Assembly: GCF_003206045.1 (NCBI RefSeq)
Contig: NZ_PZJM01000003.1
Location: 464,303 to 528,302 of the forward strand
DNA: 64,000 nt
Direction: 5' to 3'
Source of the DNA: Salinicola lusitanus
Lineage (GTDB): Bacteria > Pseudomonadota > Gammaproteobacteria > Pseudomonadales > Halomonadaceae
A program made the position numbers and the translations under genes. The notes beneath the pieces were generated by a model, which was not told the origin of the DNA, did no database searches, and saw nothing but the letters and a program-made list of their open reading frames with translations. Below, in pieces: positions 7,519 through 16,923 of the stretch (the first letter of the stretch is position 1; the number at the start of each line of letters is the position of its first letter).

Positions 7519-8232
7519 TCAGGCCGAGCAGGGGTTGGCGGCTTTCAATTGAGCGAAATTGGTCACGAAGGTGTCCATCTTTTCCGCGTCGTAATCCTGC
7601 AGACCGCTGATCACGAGCTTCTTGGAACCGATGCCCACGTCGTGGCCATTGCAACTCATGCGAAACTCGAGATGCGCCTCTCCGCGCTTGCCTTTCACAT
7701 CCAGATTGGCACCGGCGAAGTCGAGATCCAGATCGCAGGGGTCGTGATTCTCGAGCGAGAACCCCATGCTGTCGTAGATCACCAGCGGCCGACGGGGATT
7801 GAACATCACGCCCTTCTCCTCGAGCAGCGGCTTGAGGTAGTGCGGGAAGTTGCGACCCGAGAAGGCGACGTAGCGACGGGTGAAAGTCTCCACCGTGGAG
7901 GGGTCGCGGATCGTCCAGCCGCTGCGCTTGACGCTCAGATACCGCTTGCCGTTCTCATCCACGACACTGACGGTGCCCGATTCATCCTCGAGGAAGCTCA
8001 GCGCCACGCGATCTCCCACCATGCCGCAGAAATGGAAGGTCATGTGCTGGGACAATCCATAGCGGGACAGGACCAGCGCAAACAGCAGGTCGCCGGGGAC
8101 GCAGAAACGGCGCGCACAGGGGTCGTGAATCGGGTTGTAATCACCCGCGATCTGTCGCGCGAACCGACTGGCCTGCTCCGCCGTGATACAGATACGGTCC
8201 GCGTCGGTAGAATGGAACTCGTCGAGAAACAT
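7519..8232 (-). CDS. DUF3581 family protein
   Basis: About 237 residues starting MFLDEFHSTDADRICITAEQ. The stretch QIAGDYNPIHDPCARRFCVP resembles the hot-dog (MaoC-like) motif for thioester-binding proteins and is characteristic of DUF3581, a conserved gammaproteobacterial family of unknown function. The frame stays open 39 codons upstream, but the conserved family start favours the ATG used here; no good ribosome site is seen. It is divergent from ychJ. No enzymatic role can be assigned. Confidence 0.75.
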   Translation of the reverse strand: MFLDEFHSTDADRICITAEQASRFARQIAGDYNPIHDPCARRFCVPGDLLFALVLSRYGLSQHMTFHFCGMVGDRVALSFLEDESGTVSVVDENGKRYLSVKRSGWTIRDPSTVETFTRRYVAFSGRNFPHYLKPLLEEKGVMFNPRRPLVIYDSMGFSLENHDPCDLDLDFAGANLDVKGKRGEAHLEFRMSCNGHDVGIGSKKLVISGLQDYDAEKMDTFVTNFAQLKAANPCSA

Positions 8233-8380
8233 AGGTGGTCGACCCACATGTCGAGTGACTTGGCATTGGTTCTGGCTTGACGATGGTTCTGACAATCGGC
8301 GCCGCTCTTTTACCACAACTTCATCCAAAGCGCAGCGCACCATTAACATTCAGAGACAAATGATAGCGTAGTTTACCCAA

Positions 8381-8896
8381 ATGAATGTTCCAACCACAGT
8401 CACCGAAGCACCAGACGCCCTCTCCTGCCCCTGCGGCAGTGGCCGGTCATACGAGCGCTGCTGCGGGATCTACCATCGCCTGGAGCAAGCCGCTCCGACG
8501 CCGGAGGCGCTGATGCGCTCCCGCTATACGGCTTTTGCGCTGGGCGGGCTGGGCGGCTATCTGGTCAGCACCTGGGACCCTGGCGCGCTCGACCCGACCC
8601 TGACGAGCGCCGCGCTCGATCAGCGAGATCAGCAATGGCTGGGGCTCGAGATCGTCGACGTCCGCACCGCCGGTGCGAGGGCCACCGTCGAATTCAAGGC
8701 CCGCTTCCGTCCCCGGCGTGCCGTCCCCGCCGGACCGGACCAGACCCTTCACGAGCGCTCCCGCTTCCACCGTCATCGCGGCAATTGGCTCTATGTCGAT
8801 GGCATCATCGACCCACCGCCCGCCGACAGCCCGTCGCGCAACGCCCCCTGCCCGTGTGGAAGCGGCAAGAAAGCCAAACGCTGCTGCCTGCAGTGA
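8381..8896 (+). CDS. ychJ: YchJ family (UPF0225) SEC-C motif protein
   Basis: A 171-residue soluble protein with a zinc-binding SEC-C motif at each end: CPCGSGRSYERCC near residue 20 and CPCGSGKKAKRCC at the C terminus. Between them is the NTF2-like YchJ middle domain with EALMRSRYTAFALG. SEC-C motifs are known from SecA, where they bind zinc and SecB, but no function is established for YchJ. It starts about 150 bases from the divergent DUF3581 gene and has no clear Shine-Dalgarno. Confidence 0.88.
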   Translation: MNVPTTVTEAPDALSCPCGSGRSYERCCGIYHRLEQAAPTPEALMRSRYTAFALGGLGGYLVSTWDPGALDPTLTSAALDQRDQQWLGLEIVDVRTAGARATVEFKARFRPRRAVPAGPDQTLHERSRFHRHRGNWLYVDGIIDPPPADSPSRNAPCPCGSGKKAKRCCLQ

Positions 8897-9053
8897 AACC
8901 GATCCCGTGGTCGACTCGGTACGCGAGTGGACCACACCCCGGCGCCCCGCTACGCTTTTCTCCATTCGATGCACCGCCCGCGACTTCCGGGCGTGCCCAT
9001 CCATCCCTTCGCAGCGCCATGCCGCCGCGAGTTGCGAACAAGAAAGCAGGTGA

Positions 9054-10316
9054 ATGGAAATTTCCGATAGCGCCACCCATCTCTTCAGCCAGTCGCAGGA
9101 TGCGCTCGGCCAGTGGCTCCACATTCCTGGATGGATCGCGCTGCCGGCACTGATTCTCCTTGCCGCTGTCATCATCGATCTCGTGCTGCACTTCACGCTC
9201 AACCGGATGGAGCGTCGCCTGCGCGACTCGCCCCGCCGCTGGGACGATCCCATTCTCCATGGTCTGCGTCTGCCACTGCGCTGGTGGGTCTGGATCACGG
9301 CCTTGATGGTCGGCCTGGGAATCATCGGCGCGCACTTCGAGATCGAGCGACTGACGGCCGTGTTATCGCGTCTCGGCGCACTGATCACGCTCCTGCTCGT
9401 CGGCTGGGGCGGCATTCGCCTGTTCCGGCGGCTGGAGCAGCGGCTGGTGTTCCCGCCGGTCAAGTGCCACGCCAAGCCCGTCGACCCGACCTCGGCATCG
9501 GCGCTGACCAAGATCGTCGGTGCCGTGCTGATCGTCACGCTGCTGCTGATCGGGCTGCAGATTCTGGGCGTATCGATGTCGAGCATCCTCGCGATGGGCG
9601 GGTTCGGCGGCCTGGTCATCGGTTTCGCCGCGCGGGATGTGATCGCCAATTTCTTCGGCGGCATGGTGGTCCACCTGGACAAGCCCTTCGTGGTCGGCGA
9701 CTGGATCCGCTCGCCCGAGCGCCAGATCGAGGGCATCGTCGAGGATATCGGCTGGCGCCTTACCACCGTGCGAACCTTCGCCGGTCCGCCGCTTTATGTC
9801 CCCAATGCCTGGTTCAGCCAGATTTCGGTCGAGACCCCGACGCGGATGGTCAGCCGCCGCCTGTGGGAGACCATCGGCATCCGCTACCAGGATATCGGCA
9901 AGATCGAGAACATCACCCACGATATCCGCGACCTGCTGCAGCAGCACGAGGAGATCAATCAGGACGAGCTGATCACGGTCAATTTCGTCACCTACGGTCA
10001 GTACTCGCTGGACATCATGATCTACGCCTTCACCCGCGAGACGGATTGGCAGCGATTCCACGAGATCAAGCAGGGCATCCTGCTCAAGGTTCGCGACATC
10101 ATCGACCAGCACGGCGCCTGTTTGGCCCTGCCGACGTCTCGGCTCTATCTTCCCGAGGGCCTGGATCGCGAGGATGGTGAGCGAGGCGGGACCCGGGTCC
10201 ATGGTGAACGAGAATCGGGTGACGACGACGGCGCCTCCCGATCTTCCGGCGACAGACACCGGCCATCCAGGGCCCCGGGGCCCAGCGACGACTCCGAAGG
10301 AGAGGGCGACGCCTGA
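9054..10316 (+). CDS. MscS-family mechanosensitive channel
   Basis: A 420-residue inner-membrane channel releasing solutes on hypo-osmotic shock. N-terminal hydrophobic helices span residues 22-45, 75-95 and 103-122. The pore-lining TM3 and beta domain follow: LAMGGFGGLVIGFAARDVIA, then NFFGGMVVHLDKPFVVGDWI. The order and length resemble the five-helix YnaI/MscM group rather than minimal MscS. The last 50 residues are an unusual hydrophilic tail rich in Asp, Ser, Arg and Gly. Osmotic channels fit a salt-adapted host. Confidence 0.9.
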   Translation: MEISDSATHLFSQSQDALGQWLHIPGWIALPALILLAAVIIDLVLHFTLNRMERRLRDSPRRWDDPILHGLRLPLRWWVWITALMVGLGIIGAHFEIERLTAVLSRLGALITLLLVGWGGIRLFRRLEQRLVFPPVKCHAKPVDPTSASALTKIVGAVLIVTLLLIGLQILGVSMSSILAMGGFGGLVIGFAARDVIANFFGGMVVHLDKPFVVGDWIRSPERQIEGIVEDIGWRLTTVRTFAGPPLYVPNAWFSQISVETPTRMVSRRLWETIGIRYQDIGKIENITHDIRDLLQQHEEINQDELITVNFVTYGQYSLDIMIYAFTRETDWQRFHEIKQGILLKVRDIIDQHGACLALPTSRLYLPEGLDREDGERGGTRVHGERESGDDDGASRSSGDRHRPSRAPGPSDDSEGEGDA

Positions 10317-10343
10317 GCCAGGGTCCGGCGAAGGTGTCGCGGG

Positions 10344-11843
10344 CTAGGGCTCGTCACGAGAAGCCAGCGCGCACCAGGCGTCGCTCAGCCAGCGGCCAGC
10401 GGAAGCGATCTCGATGTCGGTGGCGCCGGCATAACCCAGCACCAGGCCTGGCCGAGCGGGGGAGCGCAGGAAATAGCGTGATAGCGGCGACAGTAGAATT
10501 CCCGCCTGCTCCGCCCGGGCGACCAGTTCGGCCTCCAGCGCCGGGCTCTCCAGCTCGGCGACCAGGTGCATGCCCGCCGTTCCCGCCGACAGCCCGAGGC
10601 CCTTCGCCACAGCCGGCGCCAGGGCATGGCGCAGGGCAGCCTGGCGTTGCCGATAGAGTTCCCGCATCCGCGAGACGTGGCGCGCGAAGTGCCCTTCGGT
10701 AATGAACGCCGCCAGCGCGGCCTGGGCCACGTACTGACCCTCGCGGTGGAGTCGTGCATTGGCCCGCCGGAACGGCTCGACCAGCAGGTCCGGCAGCACC
10801 AGATAACCCAATCGCAGGCCGGGATACATCACCTTGCTGAAGGTGCCCACGTAGATGACCGGCGCATCGTCGACGAGCCCCTGTAGCGAGGCGATCGGCG
10901 CGCTGGCATAGCGGAACTCGCTGTCGTAGTCATCCTCGATGATCCAGGCGCCGTGACGCTGGGCCGCTTCGATCAGCGCCGTGCGTCGCTTGAGACTCAT
11001 CGTCACGCCGCTGGGATACTGGTGCGAGGGCGTCACGTAGATCAGTCGAGGCGTCGCCACCGAAGATGGCAGGGTGGCGATTGCCATGCCCTCGTCATCC
11101 ACCGGGACCGGCACGATATCTAGCCCGGCGGCGAGAAAGCAGGCGTGCGCACCGCCGTAGCCGGGCTCCTCCATCCAGACCGTCTCCCCCGTATCGGCCA
11201 GCAACCGGGCGATCAGTTCGAAGCCCTGCTGGGCGCCCTGGGTCACCAGAATCTGATCGGGCCGACAGCGTACCGATCGCGACAGCCGCAGATAGTCGCA
11301 GAGCGCCTCGCGAAGTGCCGGCACGCCTCCCCGATGCTGATAGTCGTGCCACTCCAGCGGCGCCCGCTGCTGGTGACGACGCAGCAGTCGCTGCCAGCGC
11401 TCACGCGGGAACCGGTCCAGCGCGGGCACGCCCGGTGCGAAGGCGGTGTGACGCTCGCTCAGCAGGCCGCTGATATCGAGAACGCGCTGGCCTCGGGCGG
11501 AGAGTGTCGCCGACACGGCCGTCCGCTCCGGCACCGGACGCCTCCCCGCCACTACCGCCGCGCCCCACTCGGCGACGAAGACACCCGCACCGGGCCGAGT
11601 CTCGAGGAAGCCCTCGGCGGTCAATCGATCGACCGCCCCCAGCACGGTATTGCGGCCCAGGCCGAGCTCGCGCGCCAGTTGCCGCGACGACGGCAGCGCG
11701 CTACCCGGCCTGAGCTCTCCCTGCTGGATCCAGTCTCTCAGCGACTGGTACAGGCGCTGGGTCAGGGTCAACGAAGAGGGCGTGGCGAGGCGCATCGTCA
11801 ACGCTTCGACGATCCACGGACGATGCACATTGGGTTGTGTCAC
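10344..11843 (-). CDS. MocR-type (GntR/aminotransferase) transcriptional regulator
   Basis: A 499-residue fusion. The N-terminal winged helix-turn-helix of the GntR family (LPSSRQLARELGLGRNTVLG, residues 50-70) is joined to a fold-type I aminotransferase domain. PLP-site elements include IIEDDYDSEFRY and GTFSKVMYPGLRLGY, where the Lys would form the Schiff base. Such proteins usually act as PLP- and amine-sensing regulators of adjacent genes. The GTG start has AGGGG just upstream. It is divergent from the acetyltransferase operon, which it probably controls; CTGGTCC (11843-11849) and GGACCAG (11882-11888) form an inverted repeat between them. Confidence 0.9.
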   Translation of the reverse strand: MTQPNVHRPWIVEALTMRLATPSSLTLTQRLYQSLRDWIQQGELRPGSALPSSRQLARELGLGRNTVLGAVDRLTAEGFLETRPGAGVFVAEWGAAVVAGRRPVPERTAVSATLSARGQRVLDISGLLSERHTAFAPGVPALDRFPRERWQRLLRRHQQRAPLEWHDYQHRGGVPALREALCDYLRLSRSVRCRPDQILVTQGAQQGFELIARLLADTGETVWMEEPGYGGAHACFLAAGLDIVPVPVDDEGMAIATLPSSVATPRLIYVTPSHQYPSGVTMSLKRRTALIEAAQRHGAWIIEDDYDSEFRYASAPIASLQGLVDDAPVIYVGTFSKVMYPGLRLGYLVLPDLLVEPFRRANARLHREGQYVAQAALAAFITEGHFARHVSRMRELYRQRQAALRHALAPAVAKGLGLSAGTAGMHLVAELESPALEAELVARAEQAGILLSPLSRYFLRSPARPGLVLGYAGATDIEIASAGRWLSDAWCALASRDEP

Positions 11844-11937
11844 TGGTCCCCTCGCTATTGCAACAACTGGCTCTTATCGAAGGACCAGCATGACGCCAGA
11901 CTACTGCCAAGTCACGTCAATCCTGCTGGAGGCCCCC

Positions 11938-12384
11938 ATGACCGACATCCGCATCGCCACCCACGAAGAGATCGACGCCATCGCGCCGCTGGTCGATGGC
12001 TACCGCCAGTTCTACCGGCAGCCCAGCGACCTCGAGGGCGCCCGGGCCTTTCTTGGCGAACGCGACCGGCGCGGAGACGCTCACCTGCTGGTGGCCTACG
12101 ACGCAGGCGATACGGCCGTCGGCTTCGCCCAGCTGTTCCCGATACCTTCGACGACCACCCTCGGCTCGCGCTGGATTCTCAACGACCTCTTCGTCGTCCC
12201 CGAGGCTCGTTGCCGCGGCATCGGCAGCGCCCTGCTGCAGGCCGCCAGGGAGCTGGCATCCGAGCACGGCATTGCCCAATTGATGCTGCGCACCCAGGTC
12301 GAGAACGCCGCCGCCCAGTCCCGCTACCGCGCGCTCGGCTGGCAACGCGACGATGCCTTCCACACCTTTCTGTTGACTGTCTGA
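11938..12384 (+). CDS. GNAT family N-acetyltransferase
   Basis: A 148-residue single-domain acyl-CoA N-acyltransferase. The CoA-binding motif A reads LNDLFVVPEARCRGIGSALL (residues 81-100), and a C-terminal RYRALGW completes the fold. GGAGG lies six bases before the ATG. First gene of an operon running GNAT-rhodanese-GNAT-PaiB-OsmC, divergent from the MocR regulator. The substrate is unknown; a polyamine or amine is possible given PaiB nearby, but this is only contextual. Confidence 0.88.
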   Translation: MTDIRIATHEEIDAIAPLVDGYRQFYRQPSDLEGARAFLGERDRRGDAHLLVAYDAGDTAVGFAQLFPIPSTTTLGSRWILNDLFVVPEARCRGIGSALLQAARELASEHGIAQLMLRTQVENAAAQSRYRALGWQRDDAFHTFLLTV

Positions 12385-12401
12385 ACCGCCGGGAGCTCTC
12401 A

Positions 12402-12851
12402 ATGACCGCGACCTCACTCGTACTCGATGTTCTGCCGGCCACCCCCGAGCAGAGCGCTTCCGCCATGCGCGACAAGCTCAGGTTTCATACCGATGCCTGG
12501 GATCTGGCGATGGATCTCGCCAACGGCATCGAGGAGATCATCGTCATCGATACCCGGCGTCACGATCACTACCTTGCCGGTCACATCCCTGGCGCGATCA
12601 GCCTCCCCCATGTCGAGATGACGGCAGAGCGATTGGCATCGCTGGACCGTTCGCGCGTCTACATCAGCTATTGCGACGGCATCGGTTGCAACGGCTCCAC
12701 CTGGGGCGCCTTCAAACTCGCCAGCGCGGGGCTGAAGGTCAAGGAGCTACTCGGCGGCCTGGACTTCTGGAAGCGCGACGGTCATCCGGTTGCCACCGGC
12801 CCCAGTGCCGGCAGCCTGCGAGACCATACACTCACCTCCTGTGGCTGCTGA
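12402..12851 (+). CDS. Rhodanese-like sulfurtransferase domain protein
   Basis: A 149-residue single rhodanese domain. The substrate-side motif IDTRRHDHYLAGHIPGAISL is followed by the active-site loop YCDGIGCNGS, whose first Cys would carry persulfide. The C-terminal GLKVKELLGGLDFWKRDGHPV is typical. The protein ends with SCGC, two further cysteines that could relay sulfur. It is 17 bases downstream of the first GNAT gene. Confidence 0.88.
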   Translation: MTATSLVLDVLPATPEQSASAMRDKLRFHTDAWDLAMDLANGIEEIIVIDTRRHDHYLAGHIPGAISLPHVEMTAERLASLDRSRVYISYCDGIGCNGSTWGAFKLASAGLKVKELLGGLDFWKRDGHPVATGPSAGSLRDHTLTSCGC

Positions 12852-12859
12852 GACAGATC

Positions 12860-13609
12860 ATGAAACCGACCACCAATGCGTACGGCCAGCCCGTGGGCAG
12901 CGATATCCCGGACTGGCGCGAGCCACCTTTTCCGGACCCGACCGTCCTGGAAGGACGCTTCTGTCGTCTGGAGCCGCTCGATCCAGGTCGGCATGCGCCA
13001 TCGCTATGGCAGGCGTGGCAGATGCCCGACCCCGACATCGCCAACGATCGCGAGGCCAAGGCACGCTGGACCTACCTGGGTGGCCGTGCCTTCGACGATC
13101 GGGCGGGGTGCGAGCGCTGGCTGGAGACGATGAGTCGCGACAGCGATCCGATCTGCTACGCCATCATCGATCCGGCCGAGGATCGCGCCGTGGGCATGGC
13201 CACCTACCTGCGCATCGTCCCGACCGACGGCGCGCTCGAGATCGGTCATCTCAACTTCTCGCCGCGCATGGCACGGACGCCGATCTCCAGCGAAACGTTG
13301 ATGTTGCTGATTCGACACGCCTTCGAGCTCGGCTACCGTCGCGTGGAGTGGAAATGCGACGCCCTCAATGCCCCTTCCCGTCGCGCGGCCGAGCGGCTGG
13401 GCTTCCGTCTCGAGGGCATCTTCCGCCAGCACCGGGTGGTCAATGGACGCAATCGCGACACCGCCTGGTTCTCGATCATCGACGACGAGTGGCCGGCCAT
13501 CCGCGAGAGCCATCGCCGCTGGCTCTCGCCGGACAACTTCGATGCCGAGGGGCGCCAGCGCCAGTCGCTGGCCGAAGTGACGGCGACCCTCTCTTCCGAC
13601 GGAGGCTGA
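12860..13609 (+). CDS. GNAT family N-acetyltransferase, RimJ/RimL type
   Basis: A 249-residue acetyltransferase of the type acting on protein N termini or small amines. The N-terminal LEGRFCRLEPLDPGRHAPSL is typical for the group. The fold continues through EIGHLNFSPRM and a C-terminal WKCDALNAPSRRAAERLGF, then EGIFRQHRVVNGRNRDTAWF. It starts eight bases after the rhodanese gene, with weak ribosome-site signal. The substrate is unknown. Confidence 0.87.
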   Translation: MKPTTNAYGQPVGSDIPDWREPPFPDPTVLEGRFCRLEPLDPGRHAPSLWQAWQMPDPDIANDREAKARWTYLGGRAFDDRAGCERWLETMSRDSDPICYAIIDPAEDRAVGMATYLRIVPTDGALEIGHLNFSPRMARTPISSETLMLLIRHAFELGYRRVEWKCDALNAPSRRAAERLGFRLEGIFRQHRVVNGRNRDTAWFSIIDDEWPAIRESHRRWLSPDNFDAEGRQRQSLAEVTATLSSDGG

Positions 13610-13612
13610 ATC

Positions 13613-14260
13613 GTGTACCAGCCGAATCCGTTTCGCCTCGACGATACCGCAGCAATGGAGAGCGCCATCGACCAGGCCCCGTTCGCGACCCTGATCACAC
13701 CAGGAGGCGGTGGCGGCTTCGAGGCCGATCACCTGCCGCTGCTGCTCGAGACCGCCGGCGGCGAGTCGGCGCCTCGTCGACTGCGCGGCCATATCTCGCG
13801 TGCCAACCCGCTGGCCGACGCACCGGGCGCCAAGGTCTCCACCCTCCCCGCCCTGGCCATCTTCCATGGTCCGCAGGCCTATGTATCGCCAAGCTGGTAT
13901 CCGGCCAAGCGCGAGCACGGCAGGGTCGTCCCGACCTGGAACTATCAGGTCGTGCACGTTCGCGGTCGCCTTCGCCTGATCGACGACCCATCCTGGCTAC
14001 GTGAACTGACGGGCGCGCTGACCCGCCGCTTCGAACGTGGTCGGCCCGTTCCCTGGTCGATCGAGGATGCGCCGGATGACTACATTGCGGGGATGTGTCG
14101 TGCCATCATCGGTGTCGAGCTGACCGTCGAGCGCATGGAGGGCAAGCGCAAGGCGAGCCAGCACAAGCCGAGGGAGGAGCGCGAGGCGATCTTCCAGGGC
14201 CTTCGCGGCGAGTACGGGCATACCGCCGCCGAAGCAACGATTCTCAGCGGGATCGACTAG
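13613..14260 (+). CDS. PaiB-type FMN-binding protein
   Basis: A 215-residue protein of the FMN-binding split-barrel family named for Bacillus PaiB, which was described as a negative regulator and is commonly paired with the PaiA acetyltransferase. Diagnostic segments are FATLITPG, LRGHISRANP, YVSPSWYPAK and VVPTWNYQVVHVRG. It uses a GTG start three bases after the preceding GNAT stop. The GNAT-PaiB pairing matches the Bacillus pai arrangement, so polyamine or redox stress is a reasonable but unproven theme. Confidence 0.87.
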   Translation: MYQPNPFRLDDTAAMESAIDQAPFATLITPGGGGGFEADHLPLLLETAGGESAPRRLRGHISRANPLADAPGAKVSTLPALAIFHGPQAYVSPSWYPAKREHGRVVPTWNYQVVHVRGRLRLIDDPSWLRELTGALTRRFERGRPVPWSIEDAPDDYIAGMCRAIIGVELTVERMEGKRKASQHKPREEREAIFQGLRGEYGHTAAEATILSGID

Positions 14261-14273
14261 GAGGGAGGGTGCC

Positions 14274-14759
14274 ATGTCCCACTATACGGCCACCATACGC
14301 TGGCGGCGCCAGCCGACGGAGGGATTCATCGACGGTTGCCACAGCCGGGGGCACGAATGGCACTTCGACGGTGGAGTCACCGTTGCCGCCTCTGCCTCCC
14401 CTCACATCGTCCCGCTCCCCTACTCGATCGAGGCCAACGTCGATCCCGAGGAAGCCTTCGTCGCGGCGCTCTCCAGCTGCCATATGCTGGTGTTTCTCGG
14501 TATCGTCGCCAAACGACGCTTCGTCGTCGAGCGCTACGAGGACAGCGCCGTCGGCGTGCTGGAACAGAATGACGCCGGCCAGTTGGCGATGACGCGGGTC
14601 ACGCTGCGCCCGGCGGTGACGTTCTCCGGTGAGCGCCGACCGACCCCTGAACAGCTCGAGGCGATGCACCACCAGGCCCACCGGGGCTGCTTCATCGCCA
14701 ACTCGGTCAAGACCGAAGTCGTGACCGAGATCGTGGAAAGCTCCATCGCCAACGAATGA
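14274..14759 (+). CDS. OsmC/Ohr family peroxiredoxin-like protein
   Basis: A 161-residue OsmC-type thiol peroxidase. Both redox cysteines are in place, in ALSSCHMLVFLGI (around residue 68) and HRGCFIANSVKTEV (around residue 142). The family removes organic hydroperoxides. AGGAGGG stands before the ATG. It ends the MocR-divergent operon, and its stop is only 10 bases from the convergent tctA stop. Confidence 0.88.
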   Translation: MSHYTATIRWRRQPTEGFIDGCHSRGHEWHFDGGVTVAASASPHIVPLPYSIEANVDPEEAFVAALSSCHMLVFLGIVAKRRFVVERYEDSAVGVLEQNDAGQLAMTRVTLRPAVTFSGERRPTPEQLEAMHHQAHRGCFIANSVKTEVVTEIVESSIANE

Positions 14760-14769
14760 ACATTGGCGG

Positions 14770-16290
14770 TCACTCTTTTGGCGTCGGCGAACCGATCTTG
14801 TCGAGCGCACGCTTTCGCCTGCGTGAAAGTTTCGGCCCCAGACTGGGGATCAGCAACATGGCGAGCGCCATCAACAGCATGATCAGCGTCAAAGGTTCCG
14901 TATACAGCCCCGACCAGTCACCACCGGCAATCTGCAACCCCGAGCGCAACTTCTGTTCTGCCATGGGCGTCAGGATAAAACTGATCGCCAGCGGCCCCTT
15001 GGGGAAACCGCCCAGATCCAGCAGAAAACCGATCACCGCGAAACTGAGCAGCATCCACACGTCGGCAACGGAATTACCGTAAGCGTACCCGCCCACCAGG
15101 CAGAAGAATACGATGATGGGGAATAAAATGTAGCCGGGAATCTGGCTGATCCGGGAAACCCATCTAACGCTGCCTACCATGACGAAGTACATGATGATAT
15201 TGGCGCAGAAAAAAGCCGCCATCAGAATGTAGACAAGCTCGGGATTGTTGACGAACAGCAGCGGCCCCGGCTGAATCGAATGGATCAACAACGCCGCCAG
15301 CAACAGCACATTGTTCAGACTTCCCGGCAGGCCGAGCGCAATAAGCGGAATCATGGCACCGCCGATGGTAGCATTGTTGGCGGACTCCGATGAAACGATT
15401 CCCGCTTCGCAGCCGGTGCCGAACTTTTCCGGTGTTTTCGACAGCGCCTTGGTAGTCGAGTAAGCCACCATCGAACCGATGATTGCCCCGACACCCGGCA
15501 ACAGGCCAATCCAGGTTCCCAGTACGGAAGAGCGCAGCAGGTTGGCACCATGGCGCAGATAATCCTTCACCCCCATGATCACGCCGCGGTAGCTCGTGGA
15601 GAGCCCTTCGCCCTCTTTCTTGGGCTTAAGCAGATCGGTGAATGCGGTGCCCAGGGCGAAGAGCCCGATGAACATGGGGATAGGATCGATGCCGCCATTG
15701 AGCGCCACCAGATCGAACGTCAGTCGCGGCGTCCCGGAGGAAGGATCGATGCCCGGCACCGCGAGCAGCGCGCCCAGTAGTGCCGCGATGATGCCCTTCA
15801 GGAACGATCCCTCGGTGATGATCGCGATCAGCACCAGTGCCATGACGATCAGCGCGAAATAGTTGAAAGCGGTGAATTTGGTCGCCCAGATCGAAAGCGG
15901 CTTGGTCAGCAGGACCAGGGCCACCCAGGAGATCAAACCGCCGACGAACGAACTACCAATTCCCAGGCCGAGCGCGCGCCCCGGGCGACCCGCCCTGGCC
16001 ATGGGGTAGCCATCCAGTGTCGTCATGATCGCGGCTTCGGTACCCGGCATCTTGAGCAGCGTCGCCGTGATCAATCCGCCGCTGATGGCGCCGATGTAGA
16101 TCGAAATGAGCAGCACGATCGCCATTTCCGGCGTCATGAAGAAGGTCAGCGGCAGACATAGTGCTATGAGCATCGTGCCACTCAATCCGGGGATCGCCCC
16201 TACGAATACCCCAGCCGAGACACCCAACAGCATCAGACCAAGGGCTGCGGGCTGCAAGGTAAACCAGAAAGCCGTCAGCAAACCGTCCAT
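14770..16290 (-). CDS. tctA: Tripartite tricarboxylate transporter permease TctA
   Basis: A 506-residue polytopic membrane protein, the large subunit of a TctABC secondary transporter. Diagnostic motifs are GAIPGLSGTMLIALCLPLT near the N terminus, GTEAAIMTTLDGYPMARAG and PGVGAIIGSMVAYSTTKALS. The ATG starting MDGLLTAFWF is used because the upstream open frame lies within tctB. Gene order on this strand is tctC-tctB-tctA, with the enolase-family gene before tctC, so uptake of that enzyme's carboxylate substrate is likely. Confidence 0.93.
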   Translation of the reverse strand: MDGLLTAFWFTLQPAALGLMLLGVSAGVFVGAIPGLSGTMLIALCLPLTFFMTPEMAIVLLISIYIGAISGGLITATLLKMPGTEAAIMTTLDGYPMARAGRPGRALGLGIGSSFVGGLISWVALVLLTKPLSIWATKFTAFNYFALIVMALVLIAIITEGSFLKGIIAALLGALLAVPGIDPSSGTPRLTFDLVALNGGIDPIPMFIGLFALGTAFTDLLKPKKEGEGLSTSYRGVIMGVKDYLRHGANLLRSSVLGTWIGLLPGVGAIIGSMVAYSTTKALSKTPEKFGTGCEAGIVSSESANNATIGGAMIPLIALGLPGSLNNVLLLAALLIHSIQPGPLLFVNNPELVYILMAAFFCANIIMYFVMVGSVRWVSRISQIPGYILFPIIVFFCLVGGYAYGNSVADVWMLLSFAVIGFLLDLGGFPKGPLAISFILTPMAEQKLRSGLQIAGGDWSGLYTEPLTLIMLLMALAMLLIPSLGPKLSRRRKRALDKIGSPTPKE

Positions 16291-16294
16291 CACA

Positions 16295-16837
16295 TCACCC
16301 CAGCGCCGGAAGATCGACGAAAAAAACTTGCGTGAAAAGCCATTCGGCACCAAACCCCAGCACCACACCCAGCATTAGCGCGATCAATGTGCCGCGGCGA
16401 CGATTCGGCATCGGCAACAACTGAGCTGCCACGACCACAAAGGCGGTCGTGACCAGCGAAATCGGAAAGCGCTCGAGAAATACCAGCCAGATGAAACCGA
16501 GGCATAACGTCAGCATGCCAAGTGGCGCCAGCAGTTGCCTCGCCTCGAAAATATCCTCTACAGACTCGCCAACTTGCGCCAGGGTGTCCTCCTTCATATC
16601 GCTTTTCTCGATATCAACGGGCGCACCGGTCGCGGAAACGGCAGGTGCTCTGGGAAGCAACCATTTACCTGCCTGCACGACACAAAGGCCGATCATGAGC
16701 ACGGATACCCCCAGGGGCACGGCTCTGGAGCCAAGGGGGTCGAATGCGAAGCCGCCGATCTGCAGCGCGCTCCAGCAACCAATGACACCGACGATGCCGA
16801 TGAGCATCGTGATAAACCACTCCTGTCTTCGATCCAT
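16295..16837 (-). CDS. tctB: Tripartite tricarboxylate transporter small permease TctB
   Basis: A 180-residue, four-helix membrane subunit with a hydrophilic loop around residues 65-100. It is recognised by size, topology and position between tctC and tctA; the sequence is poorly conserved as usual for this subunit. The ATG has GAGAGG upstream and is preferred to a TTG further 5'. Four bases separate it from tctA. Confidence 0.88.
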   Translation of the reverse strand: MDRRQEWFITMLIGIVGVIGCWSALQIGGFAFDPLGSRAVPLGVSVLMIGLCVVQAGKWLLPRAPAVSATGAPVDIEKSDMKEDTLAQVGESVEDIFEARQLLAPLGMLTLCLGFIWLVFLERFPISLVTTAFVVVAAQLLPMPNRRRGTLIALMLGVVLGFGAEWLFTQVFFVDLPALG

Positions 16838-16923
16838 TACGACGCCTCTCTTTCGCAAGCGTTAGGGAAGCGCGAAAGAGCGGCGCGACACGCCGCTCGT
16901 CTCGCAGGCAGCACGTTTCCTCG

